DNA of 64,000 nt, from positions 23,845,009 through 23,909,008 of the forward strand of contig NC_081546.1 of the NCBI RefSeq assembly GCF_901000735.1, in the 5' to 3' direction. The position numbers and the translations under genes are program-made. Below are positions 1-11,331 of the stretch, piece after piece. Position 1 is the stretch's first letter, and every line of letters begins with the position of its first letter. The notes under the pieces were generated by a model. It ran no database searches. It saw only the letters and a list, made by a program, of their open reading frames with translations, and had not been told where the DNA came from. Source of the DNA: Corylus avellana (lineage: Eukaryota > Streptophyta > Magnoliopsida > Fagales > Betulaceae).

Positions 1-703
1 AATATATAAATTTTGGCAATATTTATAAACTTTTATAGATATATGTTCTGTAATACGCATATTGTGTGATAAATTACTTCATTTCTATTTTAATTTGTAA
101 TTGTCACATTTCTAGCTCTCCACTGTTCATTCCACATACAAAAATTTGTATGCTATTCCAAATTTGTATAAAACATATTCTTGTGATTTATATAATAGAT
201 TTTAAAGTTATTGGTTGTTATAACATTAAAAATAATTCTATTCATCACCCCCATTCTTTCAAAGTTTATGTGACGTGGTTTCCCAACCAAAAAACCAATC
301 TCTACACACCAAAAGTTATGCGTGACCACGTTATCTAGGTTTTATGGGATAGGGAGTGATGTATAGCATGACTCTAACGTTAGGACAAAGCTACGTGGTG
401 GGTAATTTGAACTCAATCTTCTATACTATACTATTTATAACCATATGTAGCATTATTGATATTTTGTTTATTCTATCCATTTTTAGCATGAAAATTTTTC
501 AATATGAAAATAGTAGGAATTATGATCAAACAATTCAGACTATGTGACCTGAGGATGTATTATATTTTATATACAATGAATTAAACAAAAATTAAGAATA
601 TTTCAACGTTTAAACCTCAACATATCACATGTGATAAATGAGTAAGATGAAAATAACTTTACAATATAGAGCTCCCTAAAACCTAGAGTATGAATCTTAT
701 TCT
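1..703. other. AT-rich intergenic DNA, no gene seen
   Basis: The open frames here are short, rich in Ile, Phe and Asn, and have no recognisable domain or splice context. I see no RNA gene or repeat structure. Confidence 0.6.
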
Positions 704-712
704 CTAAATTTA

Positions 713-1337
713 GGAGAAACTTCACCTACTCTCCCAAACTTTTGCGCTTTTTGCAGACACTCTCCTACTCTTCAAAAACTCTTACTTTGATGTATCAAAA
801 TTTTATTTTCTTTCACTTTGCCCATTTTGTTAGGATTTTCTGTGAAATCCTAACGAACCAGTGTTAAATTACTAAAATACCCTTATTTTTTATTAAAAAA
901 TATATTTAAAAAAAAACTCTTGACCCGTGGGTTTACCGGTGGATCTAACCCACCCGTATTGTGACCCATGGGTCATATTATTATTATTATTATTATATAT
1001 ATATAAAAGAAGACAGGTGGGTGACCCATCGTGGGTCACCAAGGTGACTTGCCGTGACCCACCGAGGTTCACTTATTATTATTATTATTTTAATTTTTTA
1101 ATATAATAATTATAATAATAATTTTTTATTTATAAATAAGGGTAAATTTAAATTTTTTAAAAAAAATTGGGGTATAAAGGACTTTTACTCATTTGACCGT
1201 TTGGTTTAACTGCAAAATCCTAACCGAAGGGGCAAAGTGAAAGAAAATAAAAATTTGATACATCAAAGTGAGAGTTTTTGAACAATGAGGGGTGTCTGCA
1301 AAATGCGTGAAAGTTTGGAGGTAAATGAAGTTTCCCC
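713..1337. mobile_element. Non-autonomous MULE-type MITE, 625 bp
   Basis: The left end (GGAGAAACTTCACCTACTC) and the right end are long imperfect inverted repeats. Matching blocks such as ACTTTGATGTATCAAA and TTTCTTTCACTTTGCC recur inverted near the other end. It is bordered by 9-bp duplications CTAAATTTA (704-712) and ATAAATTTA (1338-1346), matching at 8 of 9 positions, as expected for Mutator-like insertion. The core holds GGGTGG/CCACCC-type palindromes around 920-1075 and ATT runs, with no coding capacity. The terminal GGRGAAACTTCA resembles the ends of the autonomous-type MULE at 5112-13540, so the two may share a transposase family; that link is inference. Confidence 0.8.
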
Positions 1338-1516
1338 ATAAATTTATTTGCAGGTTAAAAAAAGAAAGAAAAAAAAAAAAGAAACTTTACAGTGTAGCTT
1401 CATAAATGTTGAAGGAGCCAAAACATTATGAGCCATGGTTAGAAATTAAATCATTTAAATATCTTTTATAGTCATATATGTGGAAAATAAATATAAATAA
1501 ATGTGTTGAAACATTG

Positions 1517-1535
1517 GAGAGAGAGAGAGAGAGAG
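1517..1535. repeat. GA microsatellite
   Basis: A short (GA)n run just downstream of the stop codon of the minus-strand gene at 1559-2104, so probably in its 3' untranslated region. Confidence 0.8.
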
Positions 1536-1558
1536 CTTACTCGATTGAATTTTGGTGA

Positions 1559-2104
1559 TCATGGGTTACTTCCTTTTCCAGATGGCAACGGATCATTTTT
1601 CTCAACCATGGGTTTTTCTTCAGGCAGCGGATCATTTCCCCCGCCGGTGAGCGTCTTAAATGGGTGACATGCAATAGAACACAGTCCATCTAGTGTTACT
1701 TCATCAGTTGGACAAATCATGCCACACATCATCATAGCATTAAACATTTTTCCCGAACCTCCAGCCAGTTTAGGAAATATAGGGAGGGTAGCTACCCTTT
1801 TTCTCATGCCTCCAAAGTTAACTTTTGGGATATTGGCAATATTTTTAGCCATTCCACGAATCATAGTGGCTGATATGAAATCGCTATGTGTCGGGAGAGC
1901 GAGAAGGCGGCGAGGAGGAGGAGAATCAAGAGGAAGAAGGTAAAGTGGAAGCGGAGAGCTACTAGCAACAGATGGAAGGGAATGTGGATGGTGGGAGGGC
2001 ACCAGAGAGTCATCAGCGTGCACTACACTTAACACGAGCATTATCAATATTGCCATCTCCATGATTGCCGTCGCCGTAAATTTTCTTGCATCAATTTTCT
2101 CCAT
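1559..2104 (-). CDS. Putative secreted small Cys-containing protein, 181 aa
   Basis: A single uninterrupted frame begins at an ATG at 2104. Residues about 10-30 form a hydrophobic segment (AILIMLVLSVV) ending in HADD, a likely signal peptide, so the product is probably secreted. The middle is rich in Pro and Ser. Near residues 127-146 are four cysteines spaced C-x3-C-x10-C-x3-C, the spacing of plant alpha-hairpinin and some antimicrobial peptides. The C-terminus is hydrophilic and repeats NDPLP twice. A TATA-like box lies about 90 bp upstream and a GA run just downstream. I do not recognise the family. It could be a hairpinin-like defence peptide, a signalling peptide precursor or a lineage-specific gene. 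The long open frame, signal peptide and promoter position argue against chance. Confidence 0.6.
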   Translation of the reverse strand: MEKIDARKFTATAIMEMAILIMLVLSVVHADDSLVPSHHPHSLPSVASSSPLPLYLLPLDSPPPRRLLALPTHSDFISATMIRGMAKNIANIPKVNFGGMRKRVATLPIFPKLAGGSGKMFNAMMMCGMICPTDEVTLDGLCSIACHPFKTLTGGGNDPLPEEKPMVEKNDPLPSGKGSNP

Positions 2105-2191
2105 AGTGATCCTCTCAATCTCTAGAAATTTTTCTTCTATATTGGGAGTTGAAATGTTGAGTACAATTCCATTAACAAAAGGCCTAAGACC

Positions 2192-2199
2192 TATATATA
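2192..2199 (-). promoter_or_regulatory. TATA-like box for the secreted-protein gene
   Basis: TATATATA on the minus strand lies about 90 bp upstream of the ATG at 2104. The position suits a plant core promoter with a short leader. Position-based inference. Confidence 0.45.
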
Positions 2200-2711
2200 C
2201 ACATGGATGGTTGTTTTAAGAATACTTTGATTTATTGTTACAAATCATATTTTATTAAAATCAATTGCTTTTTTTTTTTTCTCGGTTAATTGAAGAGCTG
2301 ATTAACTTTGAATGATGACTTTTGGTGATGTATGAATAGACATGTGAGTTTTGGTAAGATAAAATCACTTTTAGGTTGATAATTTTTTTATTATTACAAA
2401 TAATTTTTGCTGAACCAATATTGAGATTTATGAGAGAGATGCGAAGGTGCTGATTGAACTTATGTCTTCGATAGTGTCATTATTTTCCTTTACATTTTAA
2501 AATAAGTGTTTAATACTTTAATATTATATTTGTTTATTCTAATTAATGTAGTCTAGCTGTAGATGTTATTTTTTAAATAATTTTGTACAGTTATATAACT
2601 TATCAAAGGCTAACAACCTTTTCAGAGTAACGTATAATTACAACAAAAATGACTTTTAAAGGTTTTGCTAATTAATTATAAAAAAGTAGCATTTTTTTTT
2701 GCAACAACAAT
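2200..2711. other. AT-rich upstream DNA, nothing recognised
   Basis: Non-coding on both strands by inspection. It probably includes the distal promoter of the minus-strand gene at 1559-2104. Confidence 0.5.
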
Positions 2712-2724
2712 AACATTAATAATG

Positions 2725-2836
2725 TTTCCAAAAGGTAGTTCAATCGGTTGGGACGACGCCTAATAAAACAGAGATTACTAATTCGAATCCCCATTTTCCT
2801 CTTGTGTGAACATGTAAAAAAAAAACAAAAGGAAGG
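2725..2836 (+). mobile_element. tRNA-derived SINE with 13-bp target duplication
   Basis: A 112-bp insertion is flanked by perfect 13-bp direct repeats AACATTAATAATG (2712-2724 and 2837-2849). It starts with a tRNA-like A box (GTAGTTCAATCGG) and about 40 bp later has a B box-like ACTAATTCGAATCCCC. It ends in a CTTGTGTGAACATGT motif and an A-rich tail. A related copy sits at 57807-57920. RNA polymerase III promoter boxes, the A tail and the long target duplication are all hallmarks of a SINE mobilised by LINE machinery. Confidence 0.88.
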
Positions 2837-2939
2837 AACATTAATAATGCTGCAGAAATTGCGAAAAATGTAGTGGGAAAAGTTCTTGCCAAAACAACAA
2901 ATGTGGATAATTTTTAACAATTTTTTTTTTCAGCCACAA

Positions 2940-2973
2940 CTCCCAACTTACTCTAATATATATATATATATCA
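2940..2973. repeat. Short TA-rich microsatellite
   Basis: A run of about ten TA units centred on 2957-2972, without coding context. Confidence 0.5.
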
Positions 2974-3067
2974 ACAAATGTGAGATGCCAATGAAATATT
3001 AGCAATGACAACACATCGTTGCCGATATGTTCTTCATAGTTGGCAAGCAATTTTATTTATTTTTTTT

Positions 3068-3440
3068 AGGAAAAACTTCAATTATCATTCTTGATGTTTC
3101 ATCACATTTATAATTATCTACTTCAATTTTTAAAATTGTCAATTTAGGCTTTCATCTTTCAGAAATTAGTAATCCCAACCCTTACGTCCAAATTTAGCAT
3201 TAAATCCCAACGGAAGAACTGAAATCCCCAAAACACCACATTCCAAATTCAATGTATTTTTGTAATTTTATAAATATCTTAAGGGTATTTTGAAAATTTC
3301 ACTCATCAACCGTTTGATAAAATGCTGAATTTGGATAGAAGAGTTGACATTGCAAATTTCTGAAAGATGGTAGACCTAAATTGACACATTTTAAACTTTA
3401 TGGGTATGATAAAAAATTAGGAGTAGTAAGTGAAGTTTTA
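3068..3440. mobile_element. Probable MITE, about 370 bp
   Basis: The left arm AAAACTTCAATTATCAT and blocks such as GTCAATTTAGG and CATCTTTCAGAAATT reappear inverted in the right arm, which ends in GTAAGTGAAGTTTT. The element is non-coding. Flanking TATTTTTTT and TATTTTCTT could be a degraded 9-bp duplication, but the context is low complexity, so the exact borders are uncertain. Confidence 0.65.
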
Positions 3441-4228
3441 TTTTCTTTTTATATGGGAAACTGCACTTATTGTCACGCTCCGATCCATCAACTGGCACAC
3501 TAATACAAATATTTCTTTTATAATACTTTTACAAGTTTGTATCTTTAAAAAATTTCACAAGTTAACCAAGACATATAGATTCCTTAGTTTATGTTCTCTA
3601 ATTCATTGAATAGCCATCCATCAATTTAGTAACCACTTGATTAAAAGCTGAATCAAGAGATTTAAAAAACCTAGTAATTAAAAATTACCATAATTCACTA
3701 CAAGTCACCATACTTACATAAGTCATTAAGTAATATTTACACTATTAAACATATCTCCAAAAGGTTTAAATCAAACATACACTCGGTCCATTCACCAAAA
3801 ACTAAACCAAATAGGATTTTCCAAAGACGATTCACTAAAATTTTCAACAAGATAAACAATCTCTCGCTAAGTTCCAAAAATTCTCAAATTTTTCCAAGGT
3901 GGCTAATATCAGGAATCTCTTATAACACTAAAATATAAATATAACTTAATTCGTAACCTCAATAAGTATAAATAATTAGTTAGCAAAGTGAAAACGAGCC
4001 ACTTAATTACTGGCCAAACCACCCCTAAGTGATTCAAGGTGGTTGAACCACCCTCAAGACACACTTCTGGTAGGGTTAGGGTTTTAGTGTGTAACGCCCC
4101 CAAATCTTGCATTAACTAGTCTGGTAGGATTATTAGCAATTACCTCAATGTAGCTAATTGGTAAACAACCCATTTGAGCATAATCAGAGTAAATGTATAG
4201 GAAGATACGTGAAATAAATATGAGGAAT

Positions 4229-4643
4229 CACTACAAAAATGGTGTGAATTTTTTACTAGGAGTTTTTGACATGTCAATGGTATTGACACGTCAAAAACCC
4301 CTTTTGACGTGCGGCTTTTGACGTTTTTCAACGGTTAAAACGAATGGTGTCAAAAATTTCAGATTTTTGACGTGTTTACTATGCCACGTCAAAAATTTTT
4401 GACGTGTCTACAGTGACATGTCAAAAATTTTTGATGTGTTGGGAACGACACGTCAAAATTTTTTTTTTTTTATGTGGGAACAGTGCCACGTCAAAAGTTT
4501 TTAACCTTTGAACACAGCCACGTCAGAATTTTTTTTTTTGACGTGGCAGTGTTCAGCACGTCAAAAACTTTTTGACGTTGCACTGTTGCCACGTCAAAAA
4601 ATTTATGCATGAATTTTTTGATGTGTCACGCCGTTTGACACGT

Positions 4644-4645
<2 letters not shown>
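4229..4645. repeat. CACTA left subterminal repeat array
   Basis: About a dozen copies of TTTTTGACGTG(G/T) and its complement CACGTCAAAAA alternate in both orientations, spaced 20-50 bp apart, with some as perfect palindromes. In this superfamily, subterminal arrays bind the TNPA-type protein and bring the ends together. The TGACGTG core also matches plant bZIP sites. Confidence 0.88.

Positions 4646-4683
<38 letters not shown>
4646..4683. repeat. AT microsatellite
   Basis: A perfect (AT)n run of about 19 units at the inner edge of the CACTA subterminal array. Confidence 0.95.
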
Positions 4684-4685
<2 letters not shown>

Positions 4686-5102
4686 CAATTCTAATATTCC
4701 TAATTACAATATTCCAATACAATAATTCCAATATTTCTAATATCCAAATACAATTACAATATCCAAATCCGATTCCAATATCCAATACATAATCCCCATA
4801 ATCCACATAATCCAATACATAATCCACATAATCCAATGCCCAATACCCAATACAATATCCAATACAATATCCAATATCTAATACATAATCCAATATCCAA
4901 TACATAATCCAATACAATATCCTATCCAATCCAATATCCAAGTTTATATATCCAATATCCTATCCAATATCCAAGTTCATATATTCAATATCCAATATAT
5001 ATATCCAATATGTAATACATATTCAATATCTAATAAATATCAATACATTCAATACGTATGAAATTCCAACACACATACTACATTCCAACACAACACATAA
5101 CA
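4684..5102. repeat. Degenerate CCAATA-type minisatellite
   Basis: Short tandem variants of CCAATATCCAATACATAAT fill about 400 bp up to the MULE insertion. The open frame antisense to it (Tyr, Val, Asp and Leu repeats) is a by-product of the repeat, not a gene. Confidence 0.85.
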
Positions 5103-5111
5103 AAACATATA

Positions 5112-5328
5112 GGGGAAACTTCACTAAGGGCCCCTGAACTTCCGGCCGATTTTACTGACCCCCCCTGAACTTCAAAAACTCCCATTTTGGACCCTTAAAC
5201 TTCCATTTTCTCTCAAATAGGGCCCTTCCGTCTACCTGAAGTGTTAAAACCAAACGGAATGCACATCACGTGACTTCCACGTGATTTTTTTGCCTTAACT
5301 TACCCCTTTTGCCCTCACACTCAGTCAC
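5112..5328 (+). repeat. MULE left terminal inverted repeat
   Basis: It pairs with 13324-13540. It includes two ACGT-core boxes (ATCACGTGAC and CCACGTGAT) about 10 bp apart and a run reading GCCTTAACTTACCCCTTTT. Confidence 0.95.
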
Positions 5329-5401
5329 ACTTACACTCACTCACCCTCACTCACAAAGTACCCACATATAAGACCTAAACACTACCGAAGCTGTTGTCGA
5401 G

Positions 5402-5605
5402 GAAACCACTGAAAACGATAGAGCTCAAAGACCCACCGCCCAATCCGTGCAAGAAACCACCGAGAACGAGAGAGATCGAAGACCCTCTACCCAAGCTGTG
5501 CAATAAACCACCGAGAATGAGAGAGCTCGAAGACCCACTACCCAAGCCGTGCAAGAAACCATCGAGAACGAGGAGCACGAAGACCTACTACCCAAGCTGT
5601 AGAAA
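5402..5605 (+). repeat. 57-bp minisatellite near MULE left end
   Basis: Three to four units of about 57 bp, with recurring GAGAACGAGAGAG, CGAAGACCC and AAGAAACCACC segments, stay open on both strands and encode imperfect 19-residue repeats. No gene start or domain is visible, so it may be a 5' part of the GRF transcription unit or simply a minisatellite. Confidence 0.7.
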
Positions 5606-5815
5606 AAAATCACTGGGTTCCAGCCATCCATTGGAAAAGATTAGGAAGGAAGTCGAAGAAACAAAGCTGAGGATCTAGCTGGGAGTGACGTGCATCTCGA
5701 CGGTGAAGAATCCCACACGACGGGGATACCCAGTACCGGTGAAAGTCGATTCTATCATCCACTGGCAAAATTACCCATTACCCAGTACCTAGTATCGGCG
5801 AGGTGATGAGAGTGA

Positions 5816-6434
5816 AATACGGAGCAGTCCAAGGATGAGGTATGCGATTCAGGATCGAGCTATCCAATTTGCAAATGTGGCAGCAAAACAGTTATCAAAA
5901 CTGCATCAACAAGTAAAAATTATGGCAAAAAGTTTTATGCTTGTGTTAATTATTTGGTAAGATGTGTTTTAGAATTTATTTTTTTCACATGAATTGAAGC
6001 TCATCCCCGTGATGCCAAAATTCTGTATTAATTGGGTAAACCCTAATATTTTGACCATTGTTTTTGTGACCCTAATTTACGTGATTATGCAGAATGAACA
6101 AAACCGTGGTTGCAATTATTTTAAATGGGTTTAACCTGAAATTTGTGTGTGTGGTGATCGAGTGATGTCGATGCTGATGGAGTGGCAGAACGAGTTGAAG
6201 TCTGAAAGGGCAATCAAAATCTTCAAATGCAAGCTTGAGCTTGCTGAATACAAGTCCAAAATTGAAGTTGATGCTGCAAATTTTGAAGTTAAACTTCAAA
6301 GGGTTGAGACTGAGTATCGTTGGATGCAGCTGAAGTTTCGAGTTGCACTTGCATCTTTTTGGTGTCTTGTTGCTGTACTCATGTGTTTCCGTTTTTCTAA
6401 TGGACTTGCAACAAGGCTGATGTTAAGCAGCTGA
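5816..6434 (+). pseudogene. GRF-type zinc-finger protein gene carried in the MULE
   Basis: Exon A (5816-5956) encodes YPICKCGSKTVIK then YGKKFYACVNYL. A GTAAGA donor follows and a TGCAG acceptor ends at 6092. Exon B (6093-6134) continues NEQNRGCNYFKWV then stop. Together the C-x-C, FYAC and C-x2-F-x-W positions match the GRF zinc finger, a small nucleic-acid-binding fold. A downstream frame (6147-6434) encodes a charged, coiled-coil-like stretch and a hydrophobic tail (ASFWCLVAVLMCF), the usual C-terminal layout of short plant GRF proteins. A stop and frame change separate the two parts, and no ATG is seen for exon A, so it is degraded or spliced in a way I cannot resolve. Confidence 0.7.
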
Positions 6435-6537
6435 GATAGACATTTTGTTTTGTTTATTTGTATCAGACTTGTATGAATTGACCATTTTGGTAATGTATTC
6501 CCTGGTATTAGTTAGGTTGTAATATTTGTTATGGTTT

Positions 6538-6695
6538 GTATGGTTTTTGTTGGCACAACTGACTCTAGTATTGAAATGGATGGATTTTGTTGGCACATTT
6601 GATAGTGATTGTATTGAAATGGATGGATTTTGTTGGCACATTTGGTAGTTCATGTATTGAAATGGATGGATTTTGTTGGTACAATTGACTCTAGT
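6538..6695 (+). repeat. Short tandem repeat, about 52 bp unit
   Basis: Three imperfect units share TATTGAAATGGATGGATTTT and GTTGGCACA; they lie 3' of the GRF coding segment and are probably its 3' untranslated region. Confidence 0.8.
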
Positions 6696-6899
6696 GAAGA
6701 AATTGATTTGTCCTCTTACTTGATGGTATTGACCCCAATTGATGTTATTGCTTGCTGTTGTGTTACCTTAATATTGGGAAATAAAACATTGGCTCAATAT
6801 TGTCATCCACATGTTGTCAAGCACTACCAAATTGACACCAAAATTTACACCAAAATCAATGCAAGCAGTGCATATATTTAATCACAACTACTTAAGACC

Positions 6900-7360
6900 A
6901 TTCCTTATTTAATTGTAATCCAAAATTTGGTCCAAATGTGTTGAACACATACATGGCCATCAAAATTAACCTACAATTCATGTCAAGCACCAAGATTTGG
7001 TCGAAATGTAGTAATACCCATACATGACATCAAAATTAACCTACAATTCATGTCAATGCAATCACTAGCAATCAAACACCAAGATTTGGTCCAAATGTAG
7101 TAATACCCATACATGGCATCAAAATTAACCTACAATTCATGTCAATGCAATCACTATCAATCAAACACCAAAATTTGGTCCAAATGTGTTGAACACATAC
7201 ATGGCCATCAAAATTAACTTACAATTCATGTCAATGCAAACACTACAACATTTACACGTAAATTTACACCAAATGTATTCAAAACATACATGGCCATCAA
7301 AATTAACTTACAATTCATATCAATGCAAGCACTACAAAATTTACACCTAAATTTACACAT
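6900..7360. repeat. Tandem repeat block in the MULE
   Basis: Five or more imperfect units alternate CAAGATTTGGTCCAAATGT, ACATACATGGCCATCAAAAT and TAACCTACAATTCATGTCAA at about 60-120 bp spacing. It fills the space between the plus-strand GRF segment and the convergent transposase 3' end. Confidence 0.85.
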
Positions 7361-7534
7361 ACATGTACCTAAACACAACTTCAGCTTGCATAAAATGTTG
7401 CCAAAAAATACATGACCATCAACCCTAAATACATTACAATGTTTAGAAAATACCCCAACATACAACAAGTAGTTACCAATAAAACAATACAAACTGAGAC
7501 AAACAATTTCAGCAAACGACTCTTTATGTGATGG

Positions 7535-10500
7535 TTACTGCATCTTCTGCTTCCCTTTATCCTTCACTGTTTTGGTGGACTTATCTTTCCCCCTATCCAT
7601 TCTTCTAACATGTTCCTGAAAACCTAGTGGATGGTTAAGAGCTGTCCCTTTTGCCTTTTGTATGTCAAAATCAGGTGGGGCAGTACGAAATGTAATACCA
7701 CCTGCTTTGGGAGGCCCCCAAGCGCATACTGGTCCACCACCTGGAATTGGGGGTGGCCCAGCAGGGTTACCAGTCAAGTCAACTACAATCTTCTGCTTGG
7801 TAGGTTCTCTTCCACTACTAACAAGTTCCCTCAACCTGCCACCTGCCTTTGTCCTTGTGGCCAACCCTAGTGTTCTTTTATTCTTATTCCCAAATATTGT
7901 AGATGCCTGCAATTAATCACATAGAATCAGGCCCCTAATTTTTGTTTAAGGGTTTAATTTATAGAAAGAATATGAAGAATTACTCACACTCGGTTTGTAT
8001 GCATAATGTGTTGTTTTCTGACTGGCTGGGTGGCAGAAGGTGCAGCTCTCACATGCTGGCTGACAGAAGTTGCTACTCCCACAGGCAGTGACTGTTGCTG
8101 TAATGCAATCTCTTCACATGGCCTAAATTTCGGCTGTGAGACATGCAGTGGTGCATTCGGTGAGGCTGGCCTAAATGCAGGTTGTGCTATAGGCTGGGAT
8201 GCAGTATGTGAGACATGCAGTGATGCAACATGTGAGGCTGGCCTGAGTAAAGGCTGTGTTGTAGGCTGGGATGTAGTATGTGAGACATGAAGTGATGCAA
8301 CTTGTGAGGCTGGCCTAAATGCAGGCTGGGATTCAGGATGTGGAGGTGTTTGCCTTATGGATGTTGAACATCCACCAGATTGTGGTCTCCCTACCCTGCT
8401 TGAACTTGATGGTGTGTTCACTTTTCTCTTTTTCCTACCAGTAGATGAAGTGGCAGTTGAAGATCCATCCAACTACAAACACAAACAATCAACAAACAAA
8501 ATACACAAACCAATTTAATAAATTGAACATTATGCAGTAAACACTAAAAAGTAAATATTCTCAATGAATAAACCATTACCATGTCCAAGTTCCAGTCAGT
8601 TGCTGCATTATCTCTATAGTACTCTCTGACACGTGACCTTCATTCCTCTTGTCTCTGCCTGGCTACACATGACCTCTTGTTGTGACCAAGCTTCATGCAA
8701 TACCCACATTGATTCTTGTGGCCCCCCCTCCGAATTGAATAAGGATTTCTTGGTTCATCCGCACCCCTTTGTCTAATTTTTTTAGGTATGCCAGGAGCTG
8801 CCCTCATCTTCGGTGGCTCAATCTTTGGTTGGTTGTTTATTGGCCACTGATCTTCACTTGGTACAGGGAAGACAGTGTAGTCATATGACTTGTAGTACTT
8901 CTCCTTGCCATAGTAATCACTCAAATATTCGACTGGGTCTCCACCTTGGTGTAAAATGGTAGAAATGCCATGAGAACATGGGATATCAGTTACATCCCAT
9001 TTCCTGCATCCACAGGTTCTACCATCCACATCTACAACAAATTTCTTCCCCATGCACTCAACTTCAAACATATCTTAACCGGCGTGTGTACACCAACAAT
9101 TAGAAGCTTCATCCTCTTCTTTTTCTAACTTCTTCCTAATCTTTGGTCCTAAGGCCTCCCCTATTGAACTGATTAATTTCTTCTTCCTCACATACCTTCT
9201 CATCAACTTATATCTAATACCTTCCAACATACTCAGGATTGTCTAGTCACGGAATTTTTTTATCCATGCATTGAAGCTCTCACAAGTGTTGTTGTGTAAG
9301 AGGCCAGACTTACAAATTATATTGAACCATCCCCTACACTAAGTGTTGGGGTCAATCTTCTCCAGGTAGGCATGTGCATCCTTACTCATCTTCTTTATCT
9401 CATCCATTACCCTGTAGAATTCTTGCTTTGTGTAGGATGCCGCAGCTTACCAAAGAAGATCCTTTAGTAGCACACCCCTATGACCAGAGTTCCTGAAATT
9501 TACGTACAAGTGTCTAACACATGTATGATGCTCGGACTGTGGACATACTTGTTCTAGGCTTGGAATGAGGCCCTGCACAATAGTTGAAAACATAATTAGT
9601 TGCATTACATTAAACATTTAAATTATATGAATAATAAATAACTATTATTTTACCTTCTGTCGATCCGAAATAAAAGTCCATCCATGACGAGTAGGGGCAA
9701 GATCTGTCACAAGTGCCTCTATAAACCATGTCCAGCTGTCTTTTGTCTCAGCCTCTACAATAGCAATTGCAATAGAGTACATGTTGTTGTTGACATCCCT
9801 ACCCACAGCAGCCATCATCTGCCCCTTATACGTACCCTTTAAAAAACATGCATCAAGACCTACTACAGGCCTACACCCTTCCACAAAACCTTTCTTCATG
9901 GTTGCCAATGAAAAATAAAGCCTTTGAAATCTACACGGCACCTGAGGCATTGGTCTCTCAACCATCAATATCAAACAACTGCCCACATTAGTGCTCCTAA
10001 CCATGGAGCAATAATCCCACAATCGATAATACTGCTCATCCAGTTTCCCAAAAATAATTTCCCTTGCTCTTTTCCTTACCCTATACAAAGAATTGACATG
10101 CACATCCACATTCCATTTTGCTTTCACCTTTTTCTGTAAAACATCTATGGGCATGTTTGGCTGCTCCCTAAAAGAGTCCATGCACCACTCAGCAATCCAA
10201 GTTGAAGTGAGCATATAATTTTGGTACTTCCTAGTGCAAGTGTGTTGGGGCTTTATGGACACTAAAAGGAATGTCATCTCGTTCTTCAACTGCCTCCCAT
10301 ACACCCTATAGTTGCACCTTGGATCTTTGCAGACAATCACAATCCTCTTGTTTTCATTTCTCTTGAATTTCAAATCCTTCCCCCTACTAAAATTGTATTG
10401 TCTCACGGCTTTCCTAAATTCCACTGCACTATGAAATGTATTCCCTACAACCAATGTCGGATTATTCATATCACTATGATCAAAAGGGATTCTTTTGGTT

Positions 10501-11243
10501 ACATCCTTACGGGCTAAGTGCACTAATCTTTCATCACCACTACCATGTGGTGATTCTAGCTTATCACTATCATACATGTCTCCACTATTATCACTCTCTT
10601 CTCTCTCTTCCCCACCCTCCCCAGCATCACCCTCCCCAGAAACATCATCAACACCCCCTTCCACATCTACCTCCTCAAACAACCTCTTCAGCATTTCCAA
10701 CCCCCTCAGGAATGGCCTCACTACGATGAGTGGTATCCTCATCAGAATCAAGACAATCTGTATCATCACTAAGAACTGAATCCCAGAATGCATCCTTCCT
10801 AAACACAAATTCCCTCTCATACTCTGAATCTTCTTCTTCATCTCCATCAACTACATCATCTGCTACACCATAAGTTACTATATACAACACTACAAGAACA
10901 TCATCTATATGTTTTGCTACCATTTTAGTTACATTGTAATAAGATGACAGAAGTCTTAACCCTTGGTCTAATGGCAAACCTGGAACACTTTAATAAACAA
11001 GGTCCCCAGACCTATACCCATATGTCCTACATATGTTCTCTATATCAGAAAATTTAAATTTGTTCCCATCAAACGGGTCTGGGTAATTACTAACATTGCC
11101 TCTACATAATTAATCCTATATTGCCTGTTAAAACAACCCCCATGATGGACTTCAAACATCATACAATGTGTACCCATGACGTATCCTGCCACATTCATTA
11201 CAGACAAAAGTTTAATATAATACCATACACAATCCCAACACAA
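7535..11243 (-). pseudogene. MuDR-type transposase with SWIM zinc finger (degenerate)
   Basis: On the minus strand the N-terminal part starts with MMFEVHHGGCF (11243-11040), then an acidic stretch. A MuDR-type DNA-binding domain follows (VGNTFHSAVEFRKAVRQY to CRVYG-like, 10500-10300), then the MULE core GLDACFLKG with first catalytic Asp and ISDRQK with the second. A GT/AG intron spans 9573-9653. Exon 2 carries CVRHLYVNFR and NTCESFN, which supplies the expected Glu. The SWIM finger CGCRKWDVTDIPCSH and a CCHC knuckle CGYCMKLGHNKRSC lie at 9020-8660. Two further exons (about 8472-7984, 7912-7535) give a Pro, Gln and Ser-rich tail with a repeated RPAS/LHVSH unit. A stop near 11000, a frameshift near 10680 and stops around 9450 and 9350 make it non-functional as read. 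Confidence 0.9.
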
Positions 11244-11331
11244 AAAAATTAATACAATCTCTGAAAGTTATAAAAATACCAAGGAGCAGGCATTTGCCAT
11301 AATCTGACAAACCACAAGACAGTGATAAAAC

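Noticed and set aside
2725..2836. tRNA gene
   Set aside because: A and B boxes are present, but the cloverleaf is not formed and a tail plus target duplication fit a SINE.
4603..4941. 112-aa frame of Tyr, Asp, Val and Leu repeats on the minus strand
   Set aside because: It is the translation of the CCAATA minisatellite and (AT)n run in the CACTA left end.
5375..5678. Open frames on both strands with 19-residue repeats
   Set aside because: A 57-bp repeat keeps all frames open; no start, domain or splice context shows it is a separate gene.
8006..8290. Cys-rich plus-strand frame
   Set aside because: Shadow of the proline and serine-rich tail of the minus-strand MULE transposase.
10436..10779. 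His and Ser-rich plus-strand frames
   Set aside because: Shadow of the acidic stretch of the MULE transposase on the other strand.
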